From assembly GCA_002007465.1 (NCBI GenBank), contig LNAC01000753.1, positions 523,214 to 587,213 of the forward strand: 64,000 nucleotides of DNA, given 5' to 3'. Within the stretch, counting starts at the first letter, position 1, and the number at the start of each line of letters is the position of its first letter. The notes beneath the pieces were generated by a model that did no database searches, had not been told where the DNA came from, and saw nothing but the letters and a program-made list of their open reading frames with translations. A program made the translations under genes and the position numbers. Positions 49,093-60,750 of this stretch are shown here, in pieces. The stretch comes from Ailurus styani (taxonomy: Eukaryota; Chordata; Mammalia; Carnivora; Ailuridae).

Positions 49093-50184
49093 ATTCTAGT
49101 CAGTTGTTTAGCTCTGTTGTTGTTATAATCACTTTGGGGGCACCACAGACTTTATTTTCCTCCAGCGGTAGCTGGGTTTCTTTTTTTATTTTGCAGTCTC
49201 TGTGATGCTAATGGATTTTTCTCAATGTTTCTATTTTCTTAGCTTTCAGTGGTGCCAGCATGCCTGCGCCACGGGGGGGGGTATTTCTCTTGCTTCTCCC
49301 TAGCAGTAGACTGCCATTTCTTGTAAGTTTGTGTGAGACTCATGGTGAAGGCAAGAGGAATTCTTAGGTCTCCTCATCCAGCTCTTGCCTATGGCAGTGC
49401 CTGTGCACCTCTCTTGGGAGTGGAGGTTTCTCATTTTTATTGTTCTATCCATTCCCTCCCAAGGCAACCAAACTGCCTTGGGCATGTGGTATGTCCTTGA
49501 GACCCAATGGTGTGTGAGCTTTCTGCTCTTCCTCCAGCAATGGATAGGTTGTTTCTATTCCTTGTTTACAAGTAGTGAGTCTCTGCCAATTCTCTGGGTA
49601 TGAGACAGTTTCCTTCCCCAGTGACTTAAGACTTTTGCTTCTTATAAGGAAAGGGTCTAGGAAGATGACAGGGTTCTGTGCAAGTCTCTCCATGGTCACT
49701 GATTACTTCTGGCATGACTGTGGCACTAACTGTAGCTATTTCTGGTCTTTTGCCCTGCCCCAACATTCCTTGTATATACTCAGTGGAAGACCATGAATAA
49801 GAGCTTGAGATTGCATGCAGAATCCTCTTGTCTGTGGAGCTCCAAGTGATTTTAAATGAACATGTTCATTTACAGTTGGCCGTTATGAATTTGTTAAAAA
49901 TTAAATCTGTTTTCTCCTAATTCACTTTAATGGTGACCACTGGCAAAACTAAAGCAGCTTGTTTGAACCATGTCTCCTTAAAGGGGCTCATCACTTCAAA
50001 TTCATTCTATCTGATTGCCTGGAAACCTCAGTTCTCTGATGGGCTCAGAAACATTGTAGTTTGGCAGAATATCTGGCTTTTCCTCATTGTTATAATAGGA
50101 ATGACATTCTCTTTGTGGCTTTCTACATACAAAACTGAAATTAGATCTCCTATGGGAAAGTTTTCATTTAAAAAATGATTTCTT

Positions 50185-50410
50185 GGGCGCCTGGGTGGCT
50201 CAGTGGGTTAAAGCCGCTGCCTTCGGCTCAGGTCATGATCCCAGGGTCCTGGGATCGAGGCCCACATCGGGCTCTCTGCTCGGCAGAGAGCCTGCTTCCT
50301 CCTCTCTCCTCTCTCTCTGCCTGCCTCTCTGCCTACTTGTAATCTCTCTCTCTGTGTCAAATGAATAATAAAAAAAATAATAATAATAAAATAAAATAAA
50401 AAAAATAATA
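50185..50410 (+). mobile_element. Young mustelid-type Can-SINE
   Basis: Close to consensus: gggcgcctgggtggctcag, ggatcgaggcccacatcggg, ctctgcctacttgtaatctc, then a long (AAT)/(AAAAT) tail. The duplication aaaaatgatttctt/aaaaacgatttctt is at 50171-50184 and 50411-50424 (one mismatch). Confidence 0.95.
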
Positions 50411-50531
50411 AAAAACGATTTCTTTACTAGATATAGGACCATTCAAATTTTCTACTTCATCTCTGGTAGGTTTCCTTTTTCTATTAATTTTCTCATTTCC
50501 TCTAAACTTTCAAACTTTGGCATAAAGCTTT

Positions 50532-50726
50532 TTTTTTTTTGAGATTTGTTTATTTATTTGAGAGAGAGGGAGCAAGCTGGGGGGAGGTGCAGAGGGAAAG
50601 AATCTTCCAGCAGACTCCCCACTGAGTGGGTAGACCAACTCAGAATTCAGTCTCATGACCCATGAGATCATGACTTGAGCCAAAAACAAGGGTCAGACAC
50701 TCAACTGACTGAGCCCCCAGAATGCC
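50532..50726 (-). mobile_element. Older Can-SINE
   Basis: Minus-strand SINE with diverged head. The duplication ggcataaagcttttt (50519 onward) recurs as ggcatgaagctttta (50727 onward). Confidence 0.88.
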
Positions 50727-51612
50727 TGGCATGAAGCTTTTAATAATATTCTGTTATTTTTTTACTTTAATAATTTAGGTTTAGTATTAATGTACCTTTT
50801 TACATTCCTGACATTATTTAAGTTTTCTCTGTTTTTAACTTGTTCGGTTTTAGTAGACTTTTGAAAGAACCAACTCCCAGCTTTGGTGAGCTCTATTTTA
50901 TATATTTTCTCTATTTTATTAATTTCTGTTCTCATCTAATCATTTCATTCCTTCTAGTTTCCTTGAATTTGTTGTTTTTGTTCTAACTTCTTGTGATATA
51001 TACTCATTAATTTTCAACTTATTCATTTAAAACATACATTTAGAGTTGTCATTTCCTCCCACACATGATTTACATTTTATATGAAATTTTATCAGTATCA
51101 TTCAATTCACATAGCAATTTCTTCTTTGACCCTTGGTTTATTTAGAAGTATATTTGTATTTTTCCAAACTAATGGACATTTTCTATTTATCATTTTGCTA
51201 TTTATTTCTACCTTAATTAACTTGTAATCAACTTTTATAATCTAGCATATGGTAAATTTTGTATTTTGAATATTGTATTGTACAATTATTAGCAAGTGAA
51301 TTGTTTTATATCTGTACACATATACAAATAATGATTAGGTTAAGTTATTTCTTATTTTGGCCAATTCTTCTATACCTTTACTAATCTATTTGTTCATCTG
51401 TTCTACCAATCACTGAGCAAGCTGAATGAAAAATCTTCCATTATGATTATGAATTTGTAGTTCGATGAAATTTTGCTTTATTTATCGTGAGTCTATTTAT
51501 CATATTCAATTTTAAATTATAGTATCTTCCTAGTAAATTAACTCTTTTATTATTGTGAAGTGCTACACTTTATATCTTATAAGGTATTGTGCCTTAAAAT
51601 ATAATTTGTCTG

Positions 51613-51800
51613 GGGTCCCTGGGTGCTCAGTTGGTTAGGTGTCTGACTTCAGCTCAGGTCATGATCCCAGGGTCCTGGAATTGAGCCCCACATTAAGCCC
51701 CACTGAGTGGGGAGTCTGCTTGTCCCTTTCCCTCTGACTCTCCTTTTGCTCATTCTCTCTCTCTCTCAAATAAATAAATAAAATCTTTAAAAAATATATG
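51613..51800 (+). mobile_element. Can-SINE
   Basis: Head ggggtccctgggtgctcagt (one base lost in the A-box region), gatcccagggtcctggaatt, and an AAATAAATAAATAAAATC tail. The flanks aatataatttgtctg and tatataatttgtccg are a slightly diverged duplication. Confidence 0.92.
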
Positions 51801-52160
51801 TATATAATTTGTCCGATATTAATATAGCTACATCAGGATTTATATTACATATAAATATATATTTTTGTTAGGATTTATATTATATGTAAGTATGTATTTA
51901 CTTACATATTAAATCAAAAACATATTTTTTTCATTTTACTTGCAATTTTTCTGTATGTGTATATTTAAATTTTCTAAATAACATGTTTGGTTTGGTTTTT
52001 TAATCTAGCCCTTAATGTCCTTGTCTTTAAATTAGAATATTAAAACTATTTACATCTAATATAAATCTATCATCAAACTGTTTTCTATTTGTCATTTCTA
52101 TATTTGTTCCATTTTCTTTCTGTCCTTCTTTGGAAATATTTTTTAAAAATCACATTTCTG

Positions 52161-52357
52161 GGGATGCCTGGGTGGCTCAGTTGGTTAAGCAGCTGCCTTT
52201 GGCTCAGGTCATGATGCCAGGGTCCTGGAATCGAGTCCTGCATCTGGCTCCTTGCTCAGCAGAAAGCCTGCTTCTCCTTCTGCCTCTGACTGCCACTCTG
52301 CCTGCTTGTACTCTCTCTCTTTCTCCGACAAATAAACGCATTAAAAAAAACCTTTTA
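52161..52357 (+). mobile_element. Can-SINE
   Basis: Complete plus-strand SINE. The 16-bp duplication aaaaatcacatttctg is exact at 52145-52160 and 52358-52373. Confidence 0.95.
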
Positions 52358-53277
52358 AAAAATCACATTTCTGTATTTTATTAGTTACTTAAAAATGTTT
52401 TTATCTTAAAAATTATACCATGCAGCCATGCTTTATATTAGTAATATTATTATTAATTATATAATCAAATGCTATAATTAAATATATTAAATATCATTAT
52501 GTAATTAACAATTACTATTATATTAGTATGAGAGGAATTTAAGTACTTTTATCTCTTCCCAAATAATGCAAACACCTTAGAATACTTTAACTTAATTTAC
52601 CTACCTCCTAAGTCTACCTCCTAAGTGAGGTATATATCCCCAGTCAATTTCTCTACCTCTTAAGTTATTTACTTCCAGTGAGCTATTGGTGTTACATATT
52701 TTAATTTTCAACGTTTTTAAAAATCTCACAAAAGCATTATAATTTTTAAGGTCAATATTTATTTAGATTTACCACAGAGTTGTCCTTTTTGTTGTTCTGC
52801 TTTCATTCCTGGCTCTGGGTTTCCATGTGGGTGGTTTCATTATTTTTATCCCTGACAACACATTTTTGAGTGTTTTTTTAGTTCAGGTCTGCTGATGATA
52901 AATGCTCTAGTTTTTATTTATCAGAAAATATGTTTATTTTACTCTCATTCATGAAGATTGTTGCTGGATATAGGGATCTAGGGAGGGAGTTATTTTCTTT
53001 AGCACTTTGACAGAATAATATTGCCTCATTGTCTTCTGGATTCCATATTTCCTTTGAGAAAATAATGTTAGTTTTATTAGGGCTTTTGCCTCATTCTCTC
53101 TCTCTCCTCTCCTAGAATTCCAGTTATATATTTGTTAGTCATTTTCACTGTATCCACTATGTCTCCTATACTTTTTCTGAATTGTCCATTCTTTTGTGTT
53201 TCCAGGAAAATATTCTGAATATTTTCTTCTAAACTTTCTTCAAGTTCACTAATCCTCTCTTAAGCTCTAATGTATTT

Positions 53278-53502
53278 TTTTAAAAGATTTATTTACTTAT
53301 TTTAGAGAGAAAGAGAGAGAATGCCCAATGAGCAGGGGGTGGGGCGCAGAGAGAGAGGGAGGGAGAGAATCCTTGAACAGACTCCCTGCTGAGTGTGGAG
53401 CCTGACTCTGCGGGACTTAATCCCAGCACCTGAGATCATGACCTGAGTCAAAACCCGAGTCAAAAGTTGGATGCCCAACTGACTAAGCCACCCAGGCACC
53501 CC
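53278..53502 (-). mobile_element. Older Can-SINE
   Basis: Minus-strand SINE. The duplication aagctctaatgtattt (53262-53277) recurs as aagctccaatgtattt (53503-53518), one mismatch. Confidence 0.92.
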
Positions 53503-53722
53503 AAGCTCCAATGTATTTCTAAATCCATCCTTTCAGTACTTAGTTTCAGTTATTGTATTTTTCTGTTCTAGAATGTTCCATATAGTCACTTTTTAAATAG
53601 CTTCCAACTCTGTGCAAAAATTCCCAATCTTTTCTTGAACATATTAAAAATAGTGAGTTTAAAATTCATGTTAGATAATTTCATTATCTGGAACACCTGT
53701 GGGTCTGTTGCTATTATCTGTA

Positions 53723-53942
53723 TTTTTTTTTAAGATTTTATTTTTTTATTTGACACAGAGAGAGAGAGAGAGAGAGATCACAAGTAGGCAGAGGGGCAGG
53801 CAGAGAGAGAGGAGGAAGCAGGCTCCCGGCTGAGCAGAGAGGCTGAGCAGAGGGCCTGATGTGGGGCTTGATCCCAGGACCCTGAGATCATGACCTGAAC
53901 TGAAGGCAGAGGCTTTAACCCACTGAGCCACCCAGGCACCCC
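53723..53942 (-). mobile_element. Mustelid-type Can-SINE with a small internal duplication
   Basis: Minus-strand SINE with atcacaagtaggcagag and cactgagccacccaggca. A short internal tandem repeat of gctgagcagag (about 53828-53855) lengthens the middle. Confidence 0.92.
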
Positions 53943-54689
53943 TCTTTTGTTTTGTTTTGTTTTTTAAATTGTGTTGGCCCCTCTCTTTGAATTCATGTCA
54001 CTTTTTAACTTATATGCCTGACATTAATATGAAAAATTTTACAGGCAATTTGAGGCTCTGGATGTATTTTTTTCTAAGGAGGGTCATATCTGTGTCTGGC
54101 AGGTAGATAAGGGTACTATGAATCCCAGATGAGTTTAATTCAAACATAGGTTGAGATCATTCAAAGTTGGACCTCAGAGCCTTTAAGAACTGATTTATTT
54201 CTAGTTCACCCTTACTTGTAGGGATGCAACAAAACTCAAAACCTAAGGGATTTACTATGGCTACTTCTTTTGGTGAGTCAAAGCTTGAATTTGTCTTCCT
54301 AGCCCCTGGCCAACTCACCCTCTCCTTCTGGAACTGCAGATGCTCCCTGGGCAAAAGTGGTCCTAAATACCTGACTCACTTCTTGGGGTTCCTTTCTTTT
54401 AGATGTTAACCAAGTGATTTTTCACTGCTCTGGTAACTCTTCATTGCCTGCAAATTATACATACACATTTTTCCAGCTTTTGTAATTGCTCCCAGTGGAA
54501 AGGTTTCTCCAAATTTCCCTCTGTCACCACTGGAGAGAAAAGTCCATCCCTGCTTTCAAAGAAACAGGCCAAACACCTTAACCCACTCTCCAGGGCCTGG
54601 GTAGAATAGATTATTCTTAGTCTCACTCCTGTGAATTATTATTAGTTTGTCTGATGACCCCAACTACTGAACTCTCTTGGACTTTGAAC

Positions 54690-54890
54690 TCAACTACCTG
54701 GTTCAAATCCGGACTTTTATTAGCTGTGTGTTCACGGGCATTAATGAGCTTCGTTATACCTCTCTTTCATCATTTGTAGAACATATATAACAGGGTTGCT
54801 ACCAGGACAAAATGAGTATGATAATTAACATGATGATCTTGGATTAGTGTCTGTCAGATAGTAAAAGCTCAGAAAGTTGGCTATTAATAT
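54690..54890 (+). mobile_element. MIR
   Basis: ctggttcaaatccggacttt, tattagctgtgtgttcacgg, acatatataacagggttgct and agtgtctgtcagatagtaaa follow a MIR from core to tail. Confidence 0.7.
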
Positions 54891-55298
54891 TCTTTACTTG
54901 ATTAACCTGAAGATACAGCTTAAAAGATGACCTTTTATTTCCAAACCAGATAAAAAAATCAAGGAGTTTGTATAGTGAGAGACTTTCCAGTCTTGAAGAC
55001 TAAGTAACTAAGCCACAGATAGGCAAAGAAGATGAAACTCTTTGCTCAAAATATAAGACTTAGATAGCAGAAGAAGAGTTCTGAAATGACATGCACTATT
55101 TTTTAGTAGTATGGTAATGATAAATTATATTCAAGGATCTCAGTTTGCTCATCTGCAAAAGAGAATTATTACAATGCTGGCTGTGCCTGCTTCAGAAAGC
55201 CATTACAAAGTCATAGCTGGAAATCAAGTGCAATACCATTTATTAATGCCACCTCTCAGAAAATTCCTGAACCTTCTCATTTAAAATAGGAAAATCAG

Positions 55299-55500
55299 GG
55301 GGCGCCTGGGTGGCTCAGTCAGTTAGGCAACTGACTTTTGATTTTAGCTTGGGTCATGATCTCAGGGTCGTGAGGTCAAGCCCCACGCCTACCTCTGTAC
55401 AGAGCCCCGTGGAGCCCGCTTAAGATTCTTTCTCTCTCCCTGCCTCTGCCCCTCACGCCTTCCCTCTCCCTCTCGTAAATAAATAAATAAATAATAAACT
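55299..55500 (+). mobile_element. Older Can-SINE
   Basis: gggcgcctgggtggctcagt, caactgacttttgattttag, gtcgtgaggtcaagccccac and an AAATAAATAAATAAATAA tail. Confidence 0.93.
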
Positions 55501-56754
55501 GTGTCAATTAAAAAAAATAAACTAAGAAGACCAGAAGTCAAACTTCTGGAGTAGATGTGCTTACTGGAGTGTATGCTGTGCACAGGCATGCAGGACTTGC
55601 TTGCTGAAAAGAGAAAGAAATGTCTGACAGCTGAGTCCGATCTTTCACATGAATCGTTCTGCCCCCCCCGCCCCATCCCCGTTGCCAGCAGCTCATCCTA
55701 CAGTGCTGGAAGTACGGCCAGACGGAGTCACTGGCTTACTGGATGCTGACGGGCCCGAAGCAGGGAAATTCAACTGTTCTAACATTTCTCGCTCCTCCCC
55801 AGGGGCCTGAGGCTGTCAGTGGAGTGATGAGAAAGAGGAACAAAGATGGGAAAAGACCAGCAGCTCTTCTTGAAGCTGTGGCCCTCCCTGCCCCCACCCC
55901 CAAGCCACCTGCTGAAGGGAGGGAGGTTGCAAGAACCACATTTTCCATTCCTCAAAGCCAAACAAGCACAGAGAATCAGCCGAGCCTCCCTAAATTGGTG
56001 CCTGATGGGGAAATAAAAAACTGAATCCACTGAAAGGCCGCATCTGTTAAATGAATCTACAGCCTGAGGACCAAATCAAAACAGATGTGCTTAACCAGTA
56101 GGGACCCCTCCCACAGAGAGACATTTCTACCTCCTTGTCCTAGGCATGTCTTCTCCCTGCCAGGAGATCTGGCCAGGTTACTGGAGCCACGCACTTTCAT
56201 CAGGGACTCCGAGGGTGTTCAGAGTCCAGTCCTCCTCACCTCACTTACGTGCATCCGTCAGGGAGCCCCGCGCAGCCCCGGCCTGAAGCTGTCAGTGAAG
56301 AGGCAAATGCAGGCATGGAGGCCAGTGAGACCCAGCGGCTCTAATTCCACCGGTCTCCTTCATTCTGGCTCCTGTCCATGGGCTCGGGTCCCCAGCTGGC
56401 TCAAAAACGTAAGTCCTGGCCGTTCTCCAAGGCCTGACATGGCTCACTCTTCTAGAAGTTTCCTCAGTCTCCGGGACAAGCCTATCACTTCTTTGTCTCT
56501 TCCCACAACATGTCTGTGAAAACCTCTACCACAGAGACCGCCAGGGGCCCACCAACTGGCTCCTGGGAGTTTGTGAATTTCCTGCACTTTTATGCAGATT
56601 TTCCCATATGGGCATCTGTACATTTTTTTTTCTGAGGAGAAAAAAGTAAGTCACTTTCATCAGGTTTCAGAGAAGTTGATGCCTTAAAAATGTTTAAGAT
56701 AAATATGAATACAACTCGACTTCAGTATAACCTTGATAGTAAGAAATGTGTTGT
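55501..56754. other. Unique sequence, GC-moderate
   Basis: A 144-codon frame at 56085-56519 is Ser/Pro/Arg-rich with no domain. I see no gene. Confidence 0.45.
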
Positions 56755-56985
56755 GAAAGATGGGATGGGGAAGGAGACAAACCATAAGAGACCCCTAATC
56801 TCACAAAACAAACTGAGGGTTACTGGGGGGTGGGAGGGTAGGGATAGGGTGGATGGGTTATGGACATTGGGGAGGGTTTGTGCTTTATTGAATGCCGTGA
56901 AAGATGTAAGCCTGATGATTCACAGACCTGTACCCCTGGGGCAAAGAATAAAAAAAGAAAGAAAGGAATAAAAAAAAAAGAAATT
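56755..56985 (+). mobile_element. 5'-truncated carnivore L1 3' end
   Basis: ggagacaaaccataagagac, ctcacaaaacaaactgaggg, atggacattggggagggttt, gatgattcacagacctgtac and a poly-A-rich tail are the 3' terminus of a young carnivore L1. Confidence 0.8.
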
Positions 56986-57189
56986 GTGATGGACAGTTGG
57001 AAGCCTGTCTCTCTTGCTAACCTAGAACAACCCACCAAGGTGGTGCCACCGAGGGGCAGCCTAGAATACAGTGCTTGCTAAATGTTTGTTAGATCAGTGC
57101 TGGGTCTCTCAACCCTTGGAACGGCTGGGCTGGCAGAATCTGAAAGGCATCAAATGCAGCTTTTTCAGTGTGAGAGGTACTGGAAACTA

Positions 57190-57232
57190 CCCACAGACCC
57201 CCACCCCCACATACCCCCACCCCCACATGAAT
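57190..57232. repeat. C-rich short tandem repeat
   Basis: Two and a half copies of a cccccacccccacat-type unit. Confidence 0.85.
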
Positions 57233-57784
57233 GCAGACACAGAAGCCTGACTGGCCTCGGCCACCTCAGAGTCCCCCATCCCCAAATCCTCCAGCAGCCT
57301 GGAACACCTGCAGGCATCCAGGAAGCTCTGTGAGGTGATTCAGTCATGATTCATAAAAGCAACCACGAAACCACAGAATCCCTCCCTTACCACCTCAATT
57401 TGCCAGGCTTCTCTCCACTCTTTCCCATCCTGCTCCAAAGCTGGCAGATTTTGCTGGAGAAAACCGCAAAACTACTGATGGAGCTGTCCTACACCCGTGA
57501 CTTCCCTGGGCCTTGGCACCATTACTCCCCTCTGTGAGGTGACATTCTCTAGCATCCTACCCATAGAAGCTACATTAAACTCCATTCCCTTCAGCGCAAT
57601 CCCCCTGCCTCTTCTCTGCACTTCCACCTCTCTGCCTAAGGGATCGCTGGGCTACCCACATTGAGTTTCCTCAAATGTCCTCCACCCGAAAATCTCGATC
57701 AACTCCCTTCCTACAGGCCAGTTTCTGAGGAACCATGGCGTCTCAGGCTTGCCATGGCTAATCTGCCACCTGTCTTTTCAACAT

Positions 57785-58370
57785 TTTTTATGAAAAATTT
57801 CAAATATATATAAAAGCAACTGCAGTATTAAAATGAGTCCCTGTATGACCATGACCTAGATCTATCTGTTAGCATTTTCCATATTTGTTTGCTCACTTTT
57901 TCCTTGCTGAAATATTATGAAGATGCACACATTACATTTACTCTAAACACTTTGGTGCATGACTCTAAAGTATAAAGACATATGCTGACATGTGACAGTG
58001 ATAATCATACTACAGCAAACAAAACCAACAGTGGTTCCTTAGTGACGTCTAATGCTACCCTCCATTCAAATGTCTCTCCCTGTGCCCCCAAAATGTGTTT
58101 TACAATTGCTTTGCTTGAGACAGAATTCAAACAAGGGCCATACTTTGCATTTGATTCTTTTATATCTTAAATGTTGTTTCAGTCTTAAGCTGCCCTCCAT
58201 GCTCTGCTCCCTGCCCCCATGTGTCTTTCCCAGTGGCCAATTGACCAAGACTATTTAATGCTCTACCTTTTTGATGTGTCTGATTCCTTAGTCTGTTATT
58301 TAACTCATTCATCTGTGCCCCATATTTCCTGTCAACCAGAAGTTTGAAGAGGCTTGACTGGTTCTGAAAC
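57785..58370 (-). mobile_element. Old LINE-like 3' region, antisense
   Basis: atgaaaaatttcaaatatat, cagaattcaaacaagggcca, tactttgcatttgattcttt and tccttagtctgttatttaac resemble a widespread old L1-type 3' region read backwards. The family is uncertain. Confidence 0.5.
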
Positions 58371-58715
58371 TCTGGCGAGCATCAGACTTAGCTGAAGAAC
58401 ATGGTAGAAACATGAGGGCGAACCTGCCTTGTTGAGGCTGGGGCTCCAAGTTCCCCACTAGCTCTTCAAGGCCCTCTGGTACCATGGCGACAGGGGATGC
58501 CTCATGGATCATTCTCATGCACCCACTTTAGTGATGGTGATACCTACAAGGGGTGTGGGTGGTGACAGGCTGACCACCCCCCAATGTCAAGTCCTGTCTG
58601 CTCCTTTGACTTCCTTTTTCATTTTGTTCAGATTCCTCGGGACATTTTTCCATTAATTATTTTCATGTTCTCTTGTTTCTTCAACTTCTCCTCCATGGAC
58701 TACCTCTTTCAAAAA

Positions 58716-58828
58716 AGAAAGAGAAAGAAATTAAGAAATAGAAAGGAAGAAAGAGAGAGAGAGAGAGAAAGGAAGGAAGGAAAGAGGGAGGGAGGGAGGG
58801 GGAAGGAAGGGAAGGGAAGGGAGGGAAA
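58716..58828. repeat. Purine-rich GAAA/GGAA tract
   Basis: About 110 bases of almost pure purine (GAAA, GA, GGAA and GGGA units). Confidence 0.95.
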
Positions 58829-59564
58829 AGCATGCTTATTGCAGTGTGGCTTATAATAGTAAAGAAATAGATCAAACTTCAATGTTCAAAGAGGGAACTG
58901 GCTATATACTTTATTGAATAAAATCATTTGCAGCTACTAAAAATTACATCATACAAAAATATGTGAAGGCACGGAGAAACATTCCTGCTCCAACCTGAAA
59001 ACAAAGCTACAAGGCAGACATGTAAATAAAGTAGCCATATCATGTGTAGCTACGTCCCTTTTGAGGAAACAGCCTCACAAGCAACTGATCGACCACAAAC
59101 ACCTGCTAAGGAACAAGCATAAGGTCCAGTCAGCTGTGAATTTATCTGGGTGGTGGCACTGGGCAGGAACTTCAGCTCTGTCTCCCGCTTTTCTACAATT
59201 TCCAAATCCTTCTAAAATGGGCACACATTAATCTGGGAACCAGAAAACTGTGTTAATTAAAACAACAGAAAACATTTCTTGCTTTGGTGTCTCCCTCAAT
59301 TTACACCTTCCTCCTTGCATTTCTCGAATGAGTTGTTGATACTTAGTTTCCCTGCACTTAAGTCCCATTCATTCATCTTGTGCTCCTGCGTGGTACTCTG
59401 TCTCCAGTCCAAACAGTCTATGGACAGTCCTCTCTTCAACATGTATTTGCCCCAAATCCCTGCTCTCACCTTAACCTCACTGAAGCATTTGGAAGTGTTG
59501 ACCTTATTAATTTCTTTCCCTTTCTTGAAACGGTCTTCTCCCCTTCTTCCCACAGAATTACTCA
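58829..59564. other. Unique sequence, nothing recognised
   Basis: No family or coding support. Confidence 0.45.
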
Positions 59565-59870
59565 TATTCCTGCAAATATTTATTGAATACTTGATATGTG
59601 CCAGAGAGTGTTCTAGGCCCCTGGGATATATCAGTGAAAAGAGGCAAACAAAAAACTGTACCCGTGGGGTTTACATTCTGGTGGGAGGAGGCAAAATAAA
59701 TAATAAGTGTAGGAAATGAGTTCCATGGTATTGAAGATGATAAGGGCTGTGGGAAACACAAACCACGGTAACAGGCGTTGGGTTAAGGGCGGTCTGCGGT
59801 GGTTCTAACAGGGTAGGGTCTACACCTCATGTGAAAAGGATATCTGGGCAAAGACATGAGCGAGGTGATA
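59565..59870 (+). mobile_element. Ancient dispersed repeat, family not named
   Basis: aaatatttattgaatacttg, atatgtgccagagagtgttc, taggcccctgggatatatca and ggtttacattctggtgggag are the best-preserved copy of the TGTGCCAGGCACTG-type repeat here. Confidence 0.55.
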
Positions 59871-60574
59871 GGAATCACCGGGAATCACTAGGGAAACTGG
59901 GGAAAGAGGGGTCCAGTCAGAACACCAGGTGGTGCCGGCTGGAAGCCCACATGGCAAGGGGGTGCTGGGAGGACAGCAGGAGGTGGGGTCTGAGAAGGGG
60001 AACTGCCCTGAAGACCGGGCTCTCTGAGTGGACACCAGAGCTACTGAGGGCTCGGAGACGTGCAGAATCCGACGTCCGCGTTGAAGGCATTCAGGCAGAG
60101 AAGCGCGGAGACCCATGTGGAGCCTTTGCAGATGCAGGACGGGCCAGGCCAGGTGGAAGTAAGTCTGAGATTCTGGATCTGGCTTGAAGACAGAGCCCAC
60201 CCCATATTGCTCAGTCCTTTGCTGCCCTGTCTTTTTCCTGCTCCCTAAGAACCAGCTCCCTTTTCTTCCTTTTCTCTGTAACCTTTGTAACCCCAGCCAC
60301 TTGGGTGGCTCACCTAAGTTCCCGCGGTCAGGCAGGACTGGTGCTCTGTCTTCTTCCAGCTCAAGAGTCCCATCCTGAGATCCCTCTGGAAGGACACCAT
60401 GGACGATCGTTCTATCTCTTGGATATAGGGTCAATCCAGGAACTAAGTAGCTTGCACTCAGGCTCTGAGTGAATCAGAACAGCTCTGTCCCGTCTTAAGA
60501 ACAGAAGCAGGCCCTTTGGACTCTCATTTAGAATCAGGAAGACAGCATTTCACAGAGCGCGTTCATATCTACTA
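59871..60574. other. Unique, GC-richer sequence
   Basis: A minus-strand frame of 204 codons (59820-60434) is open, but composition is biased, no domain is visible and other frames are open too. Confidence 0.45.
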
Positions 60575-60750
60575 TGCCATTATTTAATTTGATTAAATAA
60601 CGATAACCAGCGGTACCCCTGGGCTGTGGCCTGGCAGGTGCAATTACACTCGCTTCTCATTTCGAGTGCCTTACTCGGTGACGGTGCCAGTGAGTGGTGG
60701 AGACGGGGCTAGAACTCAGGTCTCCTGGCTCCTCGTTGATGGAACCAGTC
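60575..60750 (-). mobile_element. MIR (antisense, weak)
   Basis: tctactatgccattatttaa, and later ggagacggggctagaactca with ggtctcctggctcc, follow the reversed MIR ends. The middle is unrecognisable. Confidence 0.4.

Larger units (their letters stand above)
50425..54560 (-). mobile_element. Antisense L1M (RT start through 5' UTR)
   Basis: Antisense L1 runs from reverse-transcriptase text (tttactagatataggacc) through endonuclease (gaaccaactcccagctttgg near 50870; aatgattaggttaagttatt near 51330), ORF1-region text (gttgctggatatagggatct near 52963; tctttagcactttgacag) and a 5' UTR-like end near 54500. Five SINEs split it (50532, 51613, 52161, 53278 and 53723). The 3' end is absent. Confidence 0.8.

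Noticed and set aside
59820..60434. 204-codon open frame on the minus strand.
   Set aside because: Biased composition, no domain, and alternative frames are open too. The right part overlaps no conserved motif I can see.
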